Position numbers and translations under genes: made by a program. A stretch of 64,000 nucleotides of DNA, taken from assembly GCA_965200685.1 (NCBI GenBank), contig OZ241379.1:124001-188000 (forward strand), written 5' to 3'. Source of the DNA: Bin5 sp965200685 (GTDB lineage Bacteria; Chloroflexota; Anaerolineae; Caldilineales; Caldilineaceae). This document shows positions 25,154-32,588 of the stretch, piece after piece (the stretch's first letter is position 1; every line of letters starts with the position of its first letter). A model generated the notes under the pieces. The model was not told the DNA's origin. It did not search any database and worked only from the letters and a program-made list of their open reading frames with translations.

Positions 25154-26028
25154 GCGAATCCAAGAACGGTCAACGCTCTGTCCAAGAGATCGGCCACATG
25201 CAACAGGTCCGCTTGGTGACGCAGATACTGGTAATCCAGGCGGTCATCTTGCACGGTCAAAACTTCGAGGATATCCTGCCACTGTCGTTCGGACGTTTCT
25301 CCTCCTAGTCGGAACCATTCGAGCTTGGCCAGGACCGTATCTTCGGCTGAGACAAAGTAGGCGGTTCTGTCCGATCCCTCTGTCACAATCTGGGGCTGCC
25401 GATTGGCGAGCTGCTTGCGGTCAAATGCTCTCTGTTTGGGCAGAAAGATATCGACTTTGAACAGTGATTCCAAATGAATCAAGTTGAAACTAGACCGATG
25501 CTGTATGGCTGCAACGATTGCCTGCGCTGAAAGATAGAAATCTTCTTGGAGTGTGTCGACCAATGCTTGGATATGCACAGGTTGAATATCGGCTAGGATA
25601 TCACTATCAAGAGTCGTGCGCGCAATGCCATACAGAGAGCTGGCCAAAGAGCCGCAAATCGCATACGGAATATTCAACGCTTCAAGGACTTCAATAATCC
25701 GTAATGTGATGGCTTTTTCATTCATTGTATAGTGTAACTCCTGTTCCGCTGTAGCGGAAACGTATTTGTTCGGCATAGTCGCAGCACCACAACGCTCTGC
25801 CAGCCCTGGCCCCAAAAGAATGGCAGCAAGTCGTTGTCGGATTTCCTCTTCCGATGCCTGCGGATGTCGCTGGCGAATCCCAAGAACGACCAGATGTTTC
25901 ATGGAAGCGTTCAGTTGATACACCATCCGCAGTTTTTTCCATGTAGGTGCTTGGCGGAGTAACTTGAGGAGAACTGCTCTCGCTTGCGGCTGCGTATCGT
26001 TAAATAAAGTCAAAGGAGATTGATACAT
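25150..26028 (-). CDS. Nucleotidyltransferase-fold protein, apparent fusion of two small proteins
   Basis: 292 aa in two parts. Residues 1-95 (MYQSPLTLFNDTQPQARAVL, KLRMVYQLNASMKHLVVLG) form a small helical domain I cannot name. From about residue 101 (MNEKAITLRIIEVLEALNIP) a nucleotidyltransferase domain begins, with ICGSLASSLYG and TLDSDILAD as the GS...DxD motif and VDIFLP as the third acidic strand. The internal Met at about residue 101 and the poorly conserved linker YVSATAEQELHYT suggest two originally separate genes read as one frame, or a true fusion. Such pairs often travel as antitoxin-like modules, but a toxin partner is not evident. Confidence 0.75.
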   Translation of the reverse strand: MYQSPLTLFNDTQPQARAVLLKLLRQAPTWKKLRMVYQLNASMKHLVVLGIRQRHPQASEEEIRQRLAAILLGPGLAERCGAATMPNKYVSATAEQELHYTMNEKAITLRIIEVLEALNIPYAICGSLASSLYGIARTTLDSDILADIQPVHIQALVDTLQEDFYLSAQAIVAAIQHRSSFNLIHLESLFKVDIFLPKQRAFDRKQLANRQPQIVTEGSDRTAYFVSAEDTVLAKLEWFRLGGETSERQWQDILEVLTVQDDRLDYQYLRHQADLLHVADLLDRALTVLGFA

Positions 26029-26133
26029 GGCGAACTGCGGTGGTCGTGGCGAGCGATTGTATGGCTACAGCCCAATTGCCGGGATTGTACCACATCACAG
26101 TGAGGGCTAACAGAAAGCGACTCGGAGGCTCAT

Positions 26134-27375
26134 ATGGCGCAGGAACGTCCATCATCCAATTATGTTCTAATCAAAAGAAGATTCGCCACCGCTGGCATTA
26201 ACCTCATTATTGTCTTGGCTTCGATCTTATTCACAGTTCTGGTCTTTGAGTTTTTTCTGCAGGTTGCAGGCCCATTGGTCCCCGCCATCAACGTACCATC
26301 AACTCGGGAGTTGGAGCGCGCCATTGCTGACCCGCTCCTGGGCATACGTGGTAATCCCAGTTTTCCTGATCATGATGACAGAGGTTTCCGCAACCCCAGG
26401 GCACTTGAACAGGCGGACATCATCGTCCTTGGCGATTCGCAAGCCTACGGTGCCACCTACTTAGCCGAGGTCCCTAGGCCTGAGATTTGGAGCGCGGTGA
26501 TCGCCAACAACCTCAAGATGACCGAGTACAACATGAGCTTTAATGGCTGGGGCCCAGTGCAAGCCGCTCTTCTTCTGGAGGATGCCCTCAAGTTGGATCC
26601 CTCAATGGTCATCTTCTCACTTTACTTAGGCAACGACTTTAATAATCCCTTTTGCATGAAGGATCGTTTGGATCTTCTCGACCCACCTATCAACATCCAA
26701 TCATTTTCCTCAATTACAGCCTCCGAGGAAGAGTCAACACCAGAGTGTCCAGGATATTCATCAGTATATTTATCTTCGTCAAGATCTATCTCCTGGAGTG
26801 TGTCCGGGATTCGTCGCTGGTTGGGTTGGAACAGCCGGGTCTACGTCCTATTCCGCCACTTGTACAGAGGGATCTTCCCGTTGCCAGATGATGTTTCTCG
26901 TGCCGAGAGAACTTTTTTTACAGACACATCCGTCTTCAAAGGGCCTATGTGGCGAACGGTCTTTACAGCCCCTTATCGTTTTTCTAGGCTTGATGCTCGC
27001 GATCCTAGCATTCACACAGGGGTCAAAGTCTCCAAATCAGTGCTCCTGGCGATGGCCAAGAAAGCCAGGGAGGCAGGAGTTACCTTCGTTGTCGTGCTTA
27101 TTCCCACCAAGGAGTCAGTCTTTGCGCCGCGCGTTACGGACTTGAACGAGTATCCGTACTTTGAATCGCTCGTGGCAACAGAAGCGCGCCTACGTGCCGA
27201 AATTCACTCTGTATTGCAGGAGAACAGCGTTCCGACGGTTGACCTCCTGCAGCCTCTACAAGATGCCGAACACCAACCTTATTACGTGAGTGTTGACGGT
27301 CATCCCAATAGCTATGGGCACCGTCTGATTGGGCTGGCAATCAGCCAGTTTCTCCAAGATTTACCAATGGAGTAG
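26134..27375 (+). CDS. Membrane-anchored SGNH-hydrolase-like protein
   Basis: 413 aa. One N-terminal transmembrane helix (about 21-43, LIIVLASILFTVLVFEFF) anchors an extracytoplasmic SGNH/AlgX-like domain. The nucleophile block is VLGDSQAYG (100-106), a later GND block is YLGNDF, and the catalytic Asp-His pair is D388 and H390 in VDGHPNSYGH. Such proteins usually acetylate or deacetylate extracellular polysaccharide. CGGAGG lies 6 bases before the ATG. It precedes SxtJ, DUF5989 and carbamoyltransferase genes, a grouping that recurs in bacteria, supporting a shared surface-glycan or secreted-product pathway. Confidence 0.85.
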   Translation: MAQERPSSNYVLIKRRFATAGINLIIVLASILFTVLVFEFFLQVAGPLVPAINVPSTRELERAIADPLLGIRGNPSFPDHDDRGFRNPRALEQADIIVLGDSQAYGATYLAEVPRPEIWSAVIANNLKMTEYNMSFNGWGPVQAALLLEDALKLDPSMVIFSLYLGNDFNNPFCMKDRLDLLDPPINIQSFSSITASEEESTPECPGYSSVYLSSSRSISWSVSGIRRWLGWNSRVYVLFRHLYRGIFPLPDDVSRAERTFFTDTSVFKGPMWRTVFTAPYRFSRLDARDPSIHTGVKVSKSVLLAMAKKAREAGVTFVVVLIPTKESVFAPRVTDLNEYPYFESLVATEARLRAEIHSVLQENSVPTVDLLQPLQDAEHQPYYVSVDGHPNSYGHRLIGLAISQFLQDLPME

Positions 27376-27539
27376 TGAACAATCATTCCAGCGCGTGAAA
27401 TTCGCACCCCTCTTAAAAAAGTAGTCATAGTCTGCATCGGGTTTGAAACAACGGTCACGCTGTCTACGTATGTACCACACAGGCAAAGGCAGCGTATCAC
27501 TGGCTTGTCTTGAGTCATTGTTGAATCATCCGCCTTGAC

Positions 27540-27568
27540 TTGCCATATATTGGCAAAAGTCGTATACT
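27540..27568 (+). promoter_or_regulatory. Sigma70-type promoter with overlapping palindrome, upstream of sxtJ
   Basis: -35 TTGCCA (27540-27545), a 17-base spacer and -10 TATACT (27563-27568), 62 bases before the sxtJ start. The -35 and first part of the spacer form the perfect palindrome TTGCCATATATTGGCAA, which looks like a repressor operator. This is one of the best promoter matches in the window. Confidence 0.65.
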
Positions 27569-27629
27569 AAGGTTCTAAGATCTTTAGTAATCTGTCTTGC
27601 AAGCAATTTGAATCATTGAGCGACACACG

Positions 27630-28073
27630 ATGAAAACGCATGGATTTCATGAAGATTTCTCCCGCAGCTATGACCTGAAGCCCGGTAGCAATCGAAAATT
27701 CGGGTTGGTCTTTGCTGTTGCTTTCTTGGTCTACGCGGGATTCGTTAGCTGGCAGGGAGACGGGCGCATCCACCCAATCGCGATCGCTCTTACCTTATGT
27801 GCATGTTTCTTCCTCGTGTTGGCACTGTTTTGGCCGGATATACTGGCACCGCTCAACCGGCTCTGGCTACGCTTCGGGCTCCTGCTATCAACCGTAACCA
27901 ACTTTATTCTCCTATGCCTCATTTTTTCTTTAGCCGTAGTGCCGACGAGCTGGATGCTGCGGTTGTTTGGCAAGGATCCTCTGAGGCTACGTTTTGAACC
28001 AGAGAAAGAGAGCTATTGGATCGCACGCGATCCCCCTGGACCAGAACCCAAAAGCATGCTGCAACAATTTTAG
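27630..28073 (+). CDS. sxtJ: SxtJ-family membrane protein
   Basis: 147-aa protein with two or three hydrophobic helices (about 27-43, 52-70 and 80-105) and the family C-terminus LRLFGKDPLRLRFEPEKESY followed by a PPGP motif. SxtJ-like proteins are named after a saxitoxin cluster gene of unknown function and typically sit beside O-carbamoyltransferases. Here the next genes are DUF5989 and a carbamoyltransferase, so the trio probably works together at the membrane. The promoter and palindrome at 27540-27568 lie just upstream. Confidence 0.88.
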   Translation: MKTHGFHEDFSRSYDLKPGSNRKFGLVFAVAFLVYAGFVSWQGDGRIHPIAIALTLCACFFLVLALFWPDILAPLNRLWLRFGLLLSTVTNFILLCLIFSLAVVPTSWMLRLFGKDPLRLRFEPEKESYWIARDPPGPEPKSMLQQF

Positions 28074-28092
28074 TACTGGAGGAAATCCGCGG

Positions 28093-28242
28093 ATGTCCTT
28101 ACTTATCGAACTCTGGCACTTCATGTGCATACGCAAAAAGTATTGGCTGTTGCCGATTCTTATCATGACGCTGTTGCTGAGCGGACTGTTAGTCTTAACG
28201 GAAGGGTCGGTGTTTGCACCTTTCCTCTATCCGTTCTTCTAG
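28093..28242 (+). CDS. DUF5989-like small membrane protein
   Basis: A 49-aa protein reading MSLLIELWHFMCIRKKYWLL and then a hydrophobic helix, ending LTEGSVFAPFLYPFF. This is the layout of the DUF5989 family that accompanies SxtJ and carbamoyltransferase. GGAGGA lies 12 bases before the ATG. The gene sits 19 bases after sxtJ and its end overlaps the extended carbamoyltransferase frame, so the three form one operon. Function is unknown; it is probably a membrane subunit or chaperone for its neighbours. Confidence 0.85.
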   Translation: MSLLIELWHFMCIRKKYWLLPILIMTLLLSGLLVLTEGSVFAPFLYPFF

Positions 28243-30091
28243 ACAGGGTGTAAAGACGATACACATTCTCGGTATATCTGCTTTTTATCATGACAGTGCC
28301 GCCGCCTTGCTGTGCAATGGTGAGATTGTTGCCGCGGCCCAAGAAGAGCGATTTACTAGGCGCAAATATGACGCCGCCTTCCCCAAAAACGCTATCACCT
28401 TTTGTCTGGATAGAGCAGGTCTGTCGCTTGACGATATCGACCATGTCATCTTCTACGAGAAGCCGTTCTTGAAACTGGAACGGCTCCTTGAAACCTATGT
28501 CGCCTTCGCCCCTCGGGGCTTTCGCTCCTTTCGCAAGGCAATTCCTGTTTGGGCTAAGGAAAAGCTGTTCCAAAAGAAACTCTTGGCTGATTTCTTGGCA
28601 GATTTGTCTGGAAAGGGTGATTGGAAGTCGCGGCTCTTGTTCGCCGAACACCATCAAAGTCACGCCGCGAGTGCCTTTTACCCATCGCCTTTCACAGATG
28701 CCATTGTGCTGACCATGGATGGAGTCGGTGAGTGGGCGACCACCAGTGTATCCATCGGTCGTGGCAACTCTTTGGAAACGATAAGGGAAATCCACTATCC
28801 TCATTCCCTGGGACTTCTCTATTCCGCCTTCACATACTACACAGGCTTCAAAGTCAATTCAGGTGAATACAAAATGATGGGGCTGGCCTCTTATGGCCAA
28901 CCACGTTTTGCACAAGTCATCCTAGACCACTTGATTGATGTGAAGGACGATGGCTCCTATCGCTTGAATCAGAAATACTTTAACTACTGCTCAGGCCTTA
29001 CAATGACCAATGGAGCGTTTAACAAGCTCTTTGGTGGCCGCCCTCGCCATCCTGATGAGCCTTTGACCCAAAGACATATGGACTTGGCCGCCTCCATCCA
29101 GGCCGTGTCTGAGGAGGTTGTGCTCCGCATCACCAAGGCACTTGCGAGAGAGGGACATGCACGCAATCTCTGCCTCGCTGGCGGTGTTTCCTTGAACTGT
29201 ATGGCCAACGGCAAGATACTACGCCATAATGATTTTGAAAACATCTGGATTCAACCCGCGGCAGGCGACGCTGGGGGCGCACTTGGCGCAGCATACGTCG
29301 CTTACCATCGCTTCTTGGAAAAACCACGTATACCAATGGCCGACGACCATATGCAGGGCAGTCTTCTCGGTCCAGAGTACAACCAGCCCGAGATCGAGCA
29401 ACGGCTGCTTGCCGCTGGTGCTCAATTTATCAGCCAGAAAGATGATGCGCTTTTCGAGCAGGTGGTTGCCGCCCTTGTAGCAGGTAAGGCCGTAGGCTGG
29501 TTCCAAGGCCGCATGGAATTCGGGCCTCGCGCCTTGGGGGCTCGTTCAATTCTGGCCGACCCTCGGTCTCCTGCCATGCAGCGAACACTAAACCTCAAAG
29601 TCAAGTTCCGAGAGTCATTCCGCCCCTTTGCCCCTGCAATACTCCGGGAGGATGCCGCAGAATGGTTTGAGCTCCCGGTTGAAAGCCCCTATATGCTGAT
29701 GGTGGCCGACATCTGTAAGCATCTGCGCCGTGAGATGACTCCAGAAGAACAGGATCTCTTCGGTCTCAACAAGTTACATGTCCCTCGCTCCACCGTTCCC
29801 GCCGTGACCCATGTCGATTATTCTGCGCGGGTACAGACTGTGGATGCCGACGTTCAGCCCCGTTTCCACGCGCTCATTTCCCGCTTCAAGGAAGCCACAG
29901 GTTGCCCAATGCTGGTCAATACCAGCTTCAATGTGCGCGGCGAGCCAATCGTCTGCACACCGGAGGACGCGTTCCGCTGCTTCATGGGTACCGAGATCGA
30001 TGTGCTGGCGATAGGAAATTGCCTACTGAAGAAAGAAGAGCAAGACCCTTCTCTGAAGAGTAATTACCAGAACACTTTCACGCCGGACTGA
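28214..30091 (+). CDS. Carbamoyltransferase (NodU/CmcH/TobZ family)
   Basis: About 625 aa. The enzyme transfers a carbamoyl group from carbamoyl phosphate through carbamoyl-adenylate to a hydroxyl of a sugar or natural product. The N-terminal Kae1-like domain has GISAFYHDSAAALL and EHHQSHAASAFYPSP with the metal-binding histidines. The C-terminal YrdC-like domain has VNTSFNVRGEPIVCTPEDA. The start is doubtful. The family begins right before HILGISAFYHDSAA, but the frame offers only a TTG at 28214, which overlaps DUF5989 by 29 bases; a GTG at 28248 is out of frame. Either TTG is used or there is a small indel at the 5' end. Confidence 0.92.
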   Translation: MHLSSIRSSRQGVKTIHILGISAFYHDSAAALLCNGEIVAAAQEERFTRRKYDAAFPKNAITFCLDRAGLSLDDIDHVIFYEKPFLKLERLLETYVAFAPRGFRSFRKAIPVWAKEKLFQKKLLADFLADLSGKGDWKSRLLFAEHHQSHAASAFYPSPFTDAIVLTMDGVGEWATTSVSIGRGNSLETIREIHYPHSLGLLYSAFTYYTGFKVNSGEYKMMGLASYGQPRFAQVILDHLIDVKDDGSYRLNQKYFNYCSGLTMTNGAFNKLFGGRPRHPDEPLTQRHMDLAASIQAVSEEVVLRITKALAREGHARNLCLAGGVSLNCMANGKILRHNDFENIWIQPAAGDAGGALGAAYVAYHRFLEKPRIPMADDHMQGSLLGPEYNQPEIEQRLLAAGAQFISQKDDALFEQVVAALVAGKAVGWFQGRMEFGPRALGARSILADPRSPAMQRTLNLKVKFRESFRPFAPAILREDAAEWFELPVESPYMLMVADICKHLRREMTPEEQDLFGLNKLHVPRSTVPAVTHVDYSARVQTVDADVQPRFHALISRFKEATGCPMLVNTSFNVRGEPIVCTPEDAFRCFMGTEIDVLAIGNCLLKKEEQDPSLKSNYQNTFTPD

Positions 30092-30112
30092 GCGATACGC
30101 TGCCCAGTCCGG
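30083..30112 (+). terminator. Hairpin at the end of the carbamoyltransferase gene
   Basis: CCGGACTG and CAGTCCGG form a perfect 8-bp stem with a 14-base loop that includes the stop codon. No T-run follows, so it is a weak candidate for intrinsic termination and may only protect the mRNA end. Confidence 0.35.
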
Positions 30113-30187
30113 ATCCACTAGGACACCTGGTCCCTTCTGGCGACCATCAAAGGCTACTGGTTTTTTCTCACTCCTCACTGATTGAGC

Positions 30188-30297
30188 TATTGGTCCACCA
30201 CTGACCCGTCCACATGCAGGCGGGTCTTGACCTCCCGCGGCCGGTAGGGATGGAGGTCAGCCGCATCCTCTGCCAGTTCAATGCCGATGCCCGGCCC
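30188..30297 (-). pseudogene. Duplicated 3' end of enolase-superfamily gene (left copy)
   Basis: It is identical to 32590-32699 at 107 of 110 positions, in the same orientation and 2,402 bases away. It encodes the last 36 or so residues of the dehydratase (GPGIGIELAEDAADLHPYRP, then the end SVVDQ and a stop) without the rest of the gene. The two R-M genes lie between the two copies. Confidence 0.9.
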
Positions 30298-30415
30298 CGT
30301 GATCTGTACCAACAGCGGGCAGATTCTGGTCTCGCCGCAAGGGCCATCCGACGCTATATCTTGCCGCGTCGTCCTGGCTGGTGGCGTTTGACTCATTCTA
30401 TTGTATACTGACTGG

Positions 30416-30525
30416 GTAAACAAATTGACCAGTTTGGTTCATCATTGTTACGGTTGGGGCAGGTCGTTTGTGTCATGTGGCATGATGTGGTAAACAAATT
30501 GACCAGTTTGGTTCATCATTGTTAC
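30416..30525. repeat. Two 36-bp direct repeats upstream of the adenine methylase
   Basis: Identical copies at 30416-30451 and 30490-30525 begin GTAAACAAATTGACC and end CATCATTGTTAC, with a 74-base period. The ends GTAAACAA and TTGTTAC are nearly inverted. TTGACC in the second copy could serve as a -35 box for the methylase. I read the repeats as operator or control sites of the R-M cassette; two copies are too few for CRISPR. Confidence 0.8.
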
Positions 30526-30550
30526 TGTATATCTGGGAAAGGTAAATTCT

Positions 30551-31441
30551 ATGGGGAAGCGAATTGCTTTTGGTTGGTATGGTGGAAAGTATAGTCATCT
30601 TGGTTGGCTTCTGCCGTTGTTGCCAGAGGCCTTACACTATTGCGAACCCTTTGGCGGTTCTGCTGCTGTCTTGCTAAATCGAGTGCCTTCCCCGGTGGAA
30701 ACATACAATGATCTTGATAGCGAGATCGTAAATTTTTTTCGAGTACTACGCGATCAAAAGGAGTCTTTAATTGAGATCATTGGTTTGACTCCTTTTTCCA
30801 AAGAGGAATTGACCATTGCTTGTTCCGCACCAACAGCTGAGTTGAGCGATTTAGAACGAGCGCGCAGATTTTTCGTGCGGGCACGTCAGGTGCGGACGGG
30901 TCTGGCACAGACTGCAAGCCCAGGACGGTGGGCTCACTGCAGGTTGACAAGTCGAGCAGGCATGGCCGGAGCTGTCTCCCGCTGGTTGGGTAGTGTGGAA
31001 GGACTTGCGGAAATTGTGCAGCGACTTCTTCGAGTGCAGATTGAGAACTCTCCCGCAATTGAGGTAATTCAGCGTTACGATAGCCCAGATACGCTATTTT
31101 ATCTAGATCCTCCATACCCTCATGAATCCAGAGGCGATGCAAAGGCCTACAAATATGAAATGACGGACACTGAACATTGTGAGTTAGCTGAATTGTTGCA
31201 CACTATCAAAGGAACAGTTGCCCTCTCAAGCTATCATTGTGCTCTTATGGACGAATTATATAAAGACTGGAACTATGTAGAGGGACCAATTAAGAAAGTT
31301 CACTCAGTTAAGGATTACCGACAAGAAGTATTGTGGATCAATTACGAACTTCCCTTAATGGAGGATGAAGAATACCTTCATGAGCCGATGCTACTGAAAA
31401 AAGACAATTTGTATGTCTCTAAGCTTACAGAGCATGAATAA
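30551..31441 (+). CDS. D12-class N6-adenine DNA methyltransferase
   Basis: 296-aa Dam-like methylase. The SAM-binding motif is YCEPFGGSAAVLL and the catalytic motif is YLDPPYP, in the D12 (alpha) class order. FGWYGGKYSHL is the N-terminal K/Y motif. AAAGG lies 8 bases before the ATG. The stop overlaps the endonuclease start in TAATG, so the two are coupled as in a type II R-M system. The pair is notably AT-rich relative to flanking genes and lies between the duplicated enolase ends, indicating recent acquisition. Confidence 0.92.
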   Translation: MGKRIAFGWYGGKYSHLGWLLPLLPEALHYCEPFGGSAAVLLNRVPSPVETYNDLDSEIVNFFRVLRDQKESLIEIIGLTPFSKEELTIACSAPTAELSDLERARRFFVRARQVRTGLAQTASPGRWAHCRLTSRAGMAGAVSRWLGSVEGLAEIVQRLLRVQIENSPAIEVIQRYDSPDTLFYLDPPYPHESRGDAKAYKYEMTDTEHCELAELLHTIKGTVALSSYHCALMDELYKDWNYVEGPIKKVHSVKDYRQEVLWINYELPLMEDEEYLHEPMLLKKDNLYVSKLTEHE

Positions 31442-32577
31442 TGCCTACTCCTAAGCAGATTTTGGAACAGGCGATGGAGCAGGCTCGTTTGTCTGTGAAT
31501 CCCTTAATTCATGAAGAATCCATTTATACTCGACTGGAATTTGTATGTGAAGGGTCGCTGAATCGTTCTGGAGCAAGAGTGTTGCTTGCCTGTACTTTAG
31601 CAAAAATTCATCAACCTGACATTGACATACGAAAACCTTACAAAGCAATTCGCGACAGCGATACATATTCTGGACGCTACTATGATGAGCAGTTCGTAAC
31701 CGCCTTTATTAATGCCCATGGTCTTCCCATAAACAATACAACCGCATGGTTGACTCCTGCCTGGCGTAATAACAAGATTGTATTGACACGTGATGTTGAT
31801 CTGGTCGGAAAGCCGCGTCGTATGTATAGGGACACTATCAATCTGCTGAATGACGTCTATGAGGAGAAAATTACAGCCAACCAGCTTTTGACCGAGACAA
31901 TCAGACAACTGATTGGAATTAGAAATAGGCATGATACACAACTAGCAAGTTTGCTCAATGAATTACGAAAAACCAATCAAACAAACATGATTCCTCTTTC
32001 TGGAGAAGATGTCATTACGATCATTGAGCAGCATCTCAAGAGCAAAAACGCCAGCCGTCTGCCTGTCCTAGTGGTCGCTGCTATTTACAGAGCAGCACAG
32101 GCACATCTACAGGAGAGAATTCTGCCCCTAAAGTCACATACTACAGCAGATAAACAAACAGGCACATTGGGTGACGTAGAGATTACGCTTCTGAATGACG
32201 AGGGAATCGTCACCAGTTACGAGATGAAAGACAAGCGAGTGACTATCAATGACATCAACCATGCGGTTCAAAAGATACAGGAAATAGGCAAACGTGTTGA
32301 TAACTACATTTTTGTTACAACCGAAACTACAGAGCACGAAGCGCATGAATACGCCAAGTCCATATACGAGCGTACTGGCGGGATTGAGTTCGTTATCCTC
32401 GACTGTCTAGCCTTTCTACGGCACTTCATTCACCTGTTCCATCGGCTGCGAATTCAGTATTTGGACGCATATCAAGAGTTACTACTAGCGGAATCAGATA
32501 GTGCTGTCAGTCCACCTTTGAAGCGCATATTTTTAGATCTACGCATCAATGCCCAAAGCAATTCGGCGCAAGAATAG
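31441..32577 (+). CDS. Type II restriction endonuclease, probably SacI-like family
   Basis: 378-aa protein translationally coupled to the adenine methylase. A PD-ExK nuclease core is visible as GDVEITLLNDEG followed by SYEMKDKRVT, giving D and E-x-K on adjacent strands. The N-terminal half (CEGSLNRSGARVLLACTLAK and YDEQFVTAFINAHGLP) resembles what I remember of SacI-family enzymes, so that family is a tentative call. Position and nuclease motif make the restriction role fairly secure; the recognition site is unknown. The gene ends 12 bases before the enolase-superfamily stop on the opposite strand. Confidence 0.75.
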   Translation: MPTPKQILEQAMEQARLSVNPLIHEESIYTRLEFVCEGSLNRSGARVLLACTLAKIHQPDIDIRKPYKAIRDSDTYSGRYYDEQFVTAFINAHGLPINNTTAWLTPAWRNNKIVLTRDVDLVGKPRRMYRDTINLLNDVYEEKITANQLLTETIRQLIGIRNRHDTQLASLLNELRKTNQTNMIPLSGEDVITIIEQHLKSKNASRLPVLVVAAIYRAAQAHLQERILPLKSHTTADKQTGTLGDVEITLLNDEGIVTSYEMKDKRVTINDINHAVQKIQEIGKRVDNYIFVTTETTEHEAHEYAKSIYERTGGIEFVILDCLAFLRHFIHLFHRLRIQYLDAYQELLLAESDSAVSPPLKRIFLDLRINAQSNSAQE

Positions 32578-32588
32578 CGATATACTGA

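Larger units (their letters stand above)
30092..30550. other. 459-bp gap: enolase 3'-end duplicate and 36-bp repeats
   Basis: No intact gene. It holds the hairpin above, a 110-bp copy of the 3' end of the downstream enolase-superfamily gene (30188-30297), about 115 bases of unidentified sequence, and two 36-bp direct repeats before the methylase gene. A minus-strand frame 30187-30423 fuses unrelated codons to the enolase tail and is not a convincing gene. Confidence 0.7.

Noticed and set aside
30187..30423. 78-codon minus-strand gene
   Set aside because: It is the duplicated enolase tail fused by chance to unrelated upstream codons.
30416..30525. Mini CRISPR array
   Set aside because: Only two repeats, one 38-base spacer, no cas genes, and a position directly before an R-M gene.
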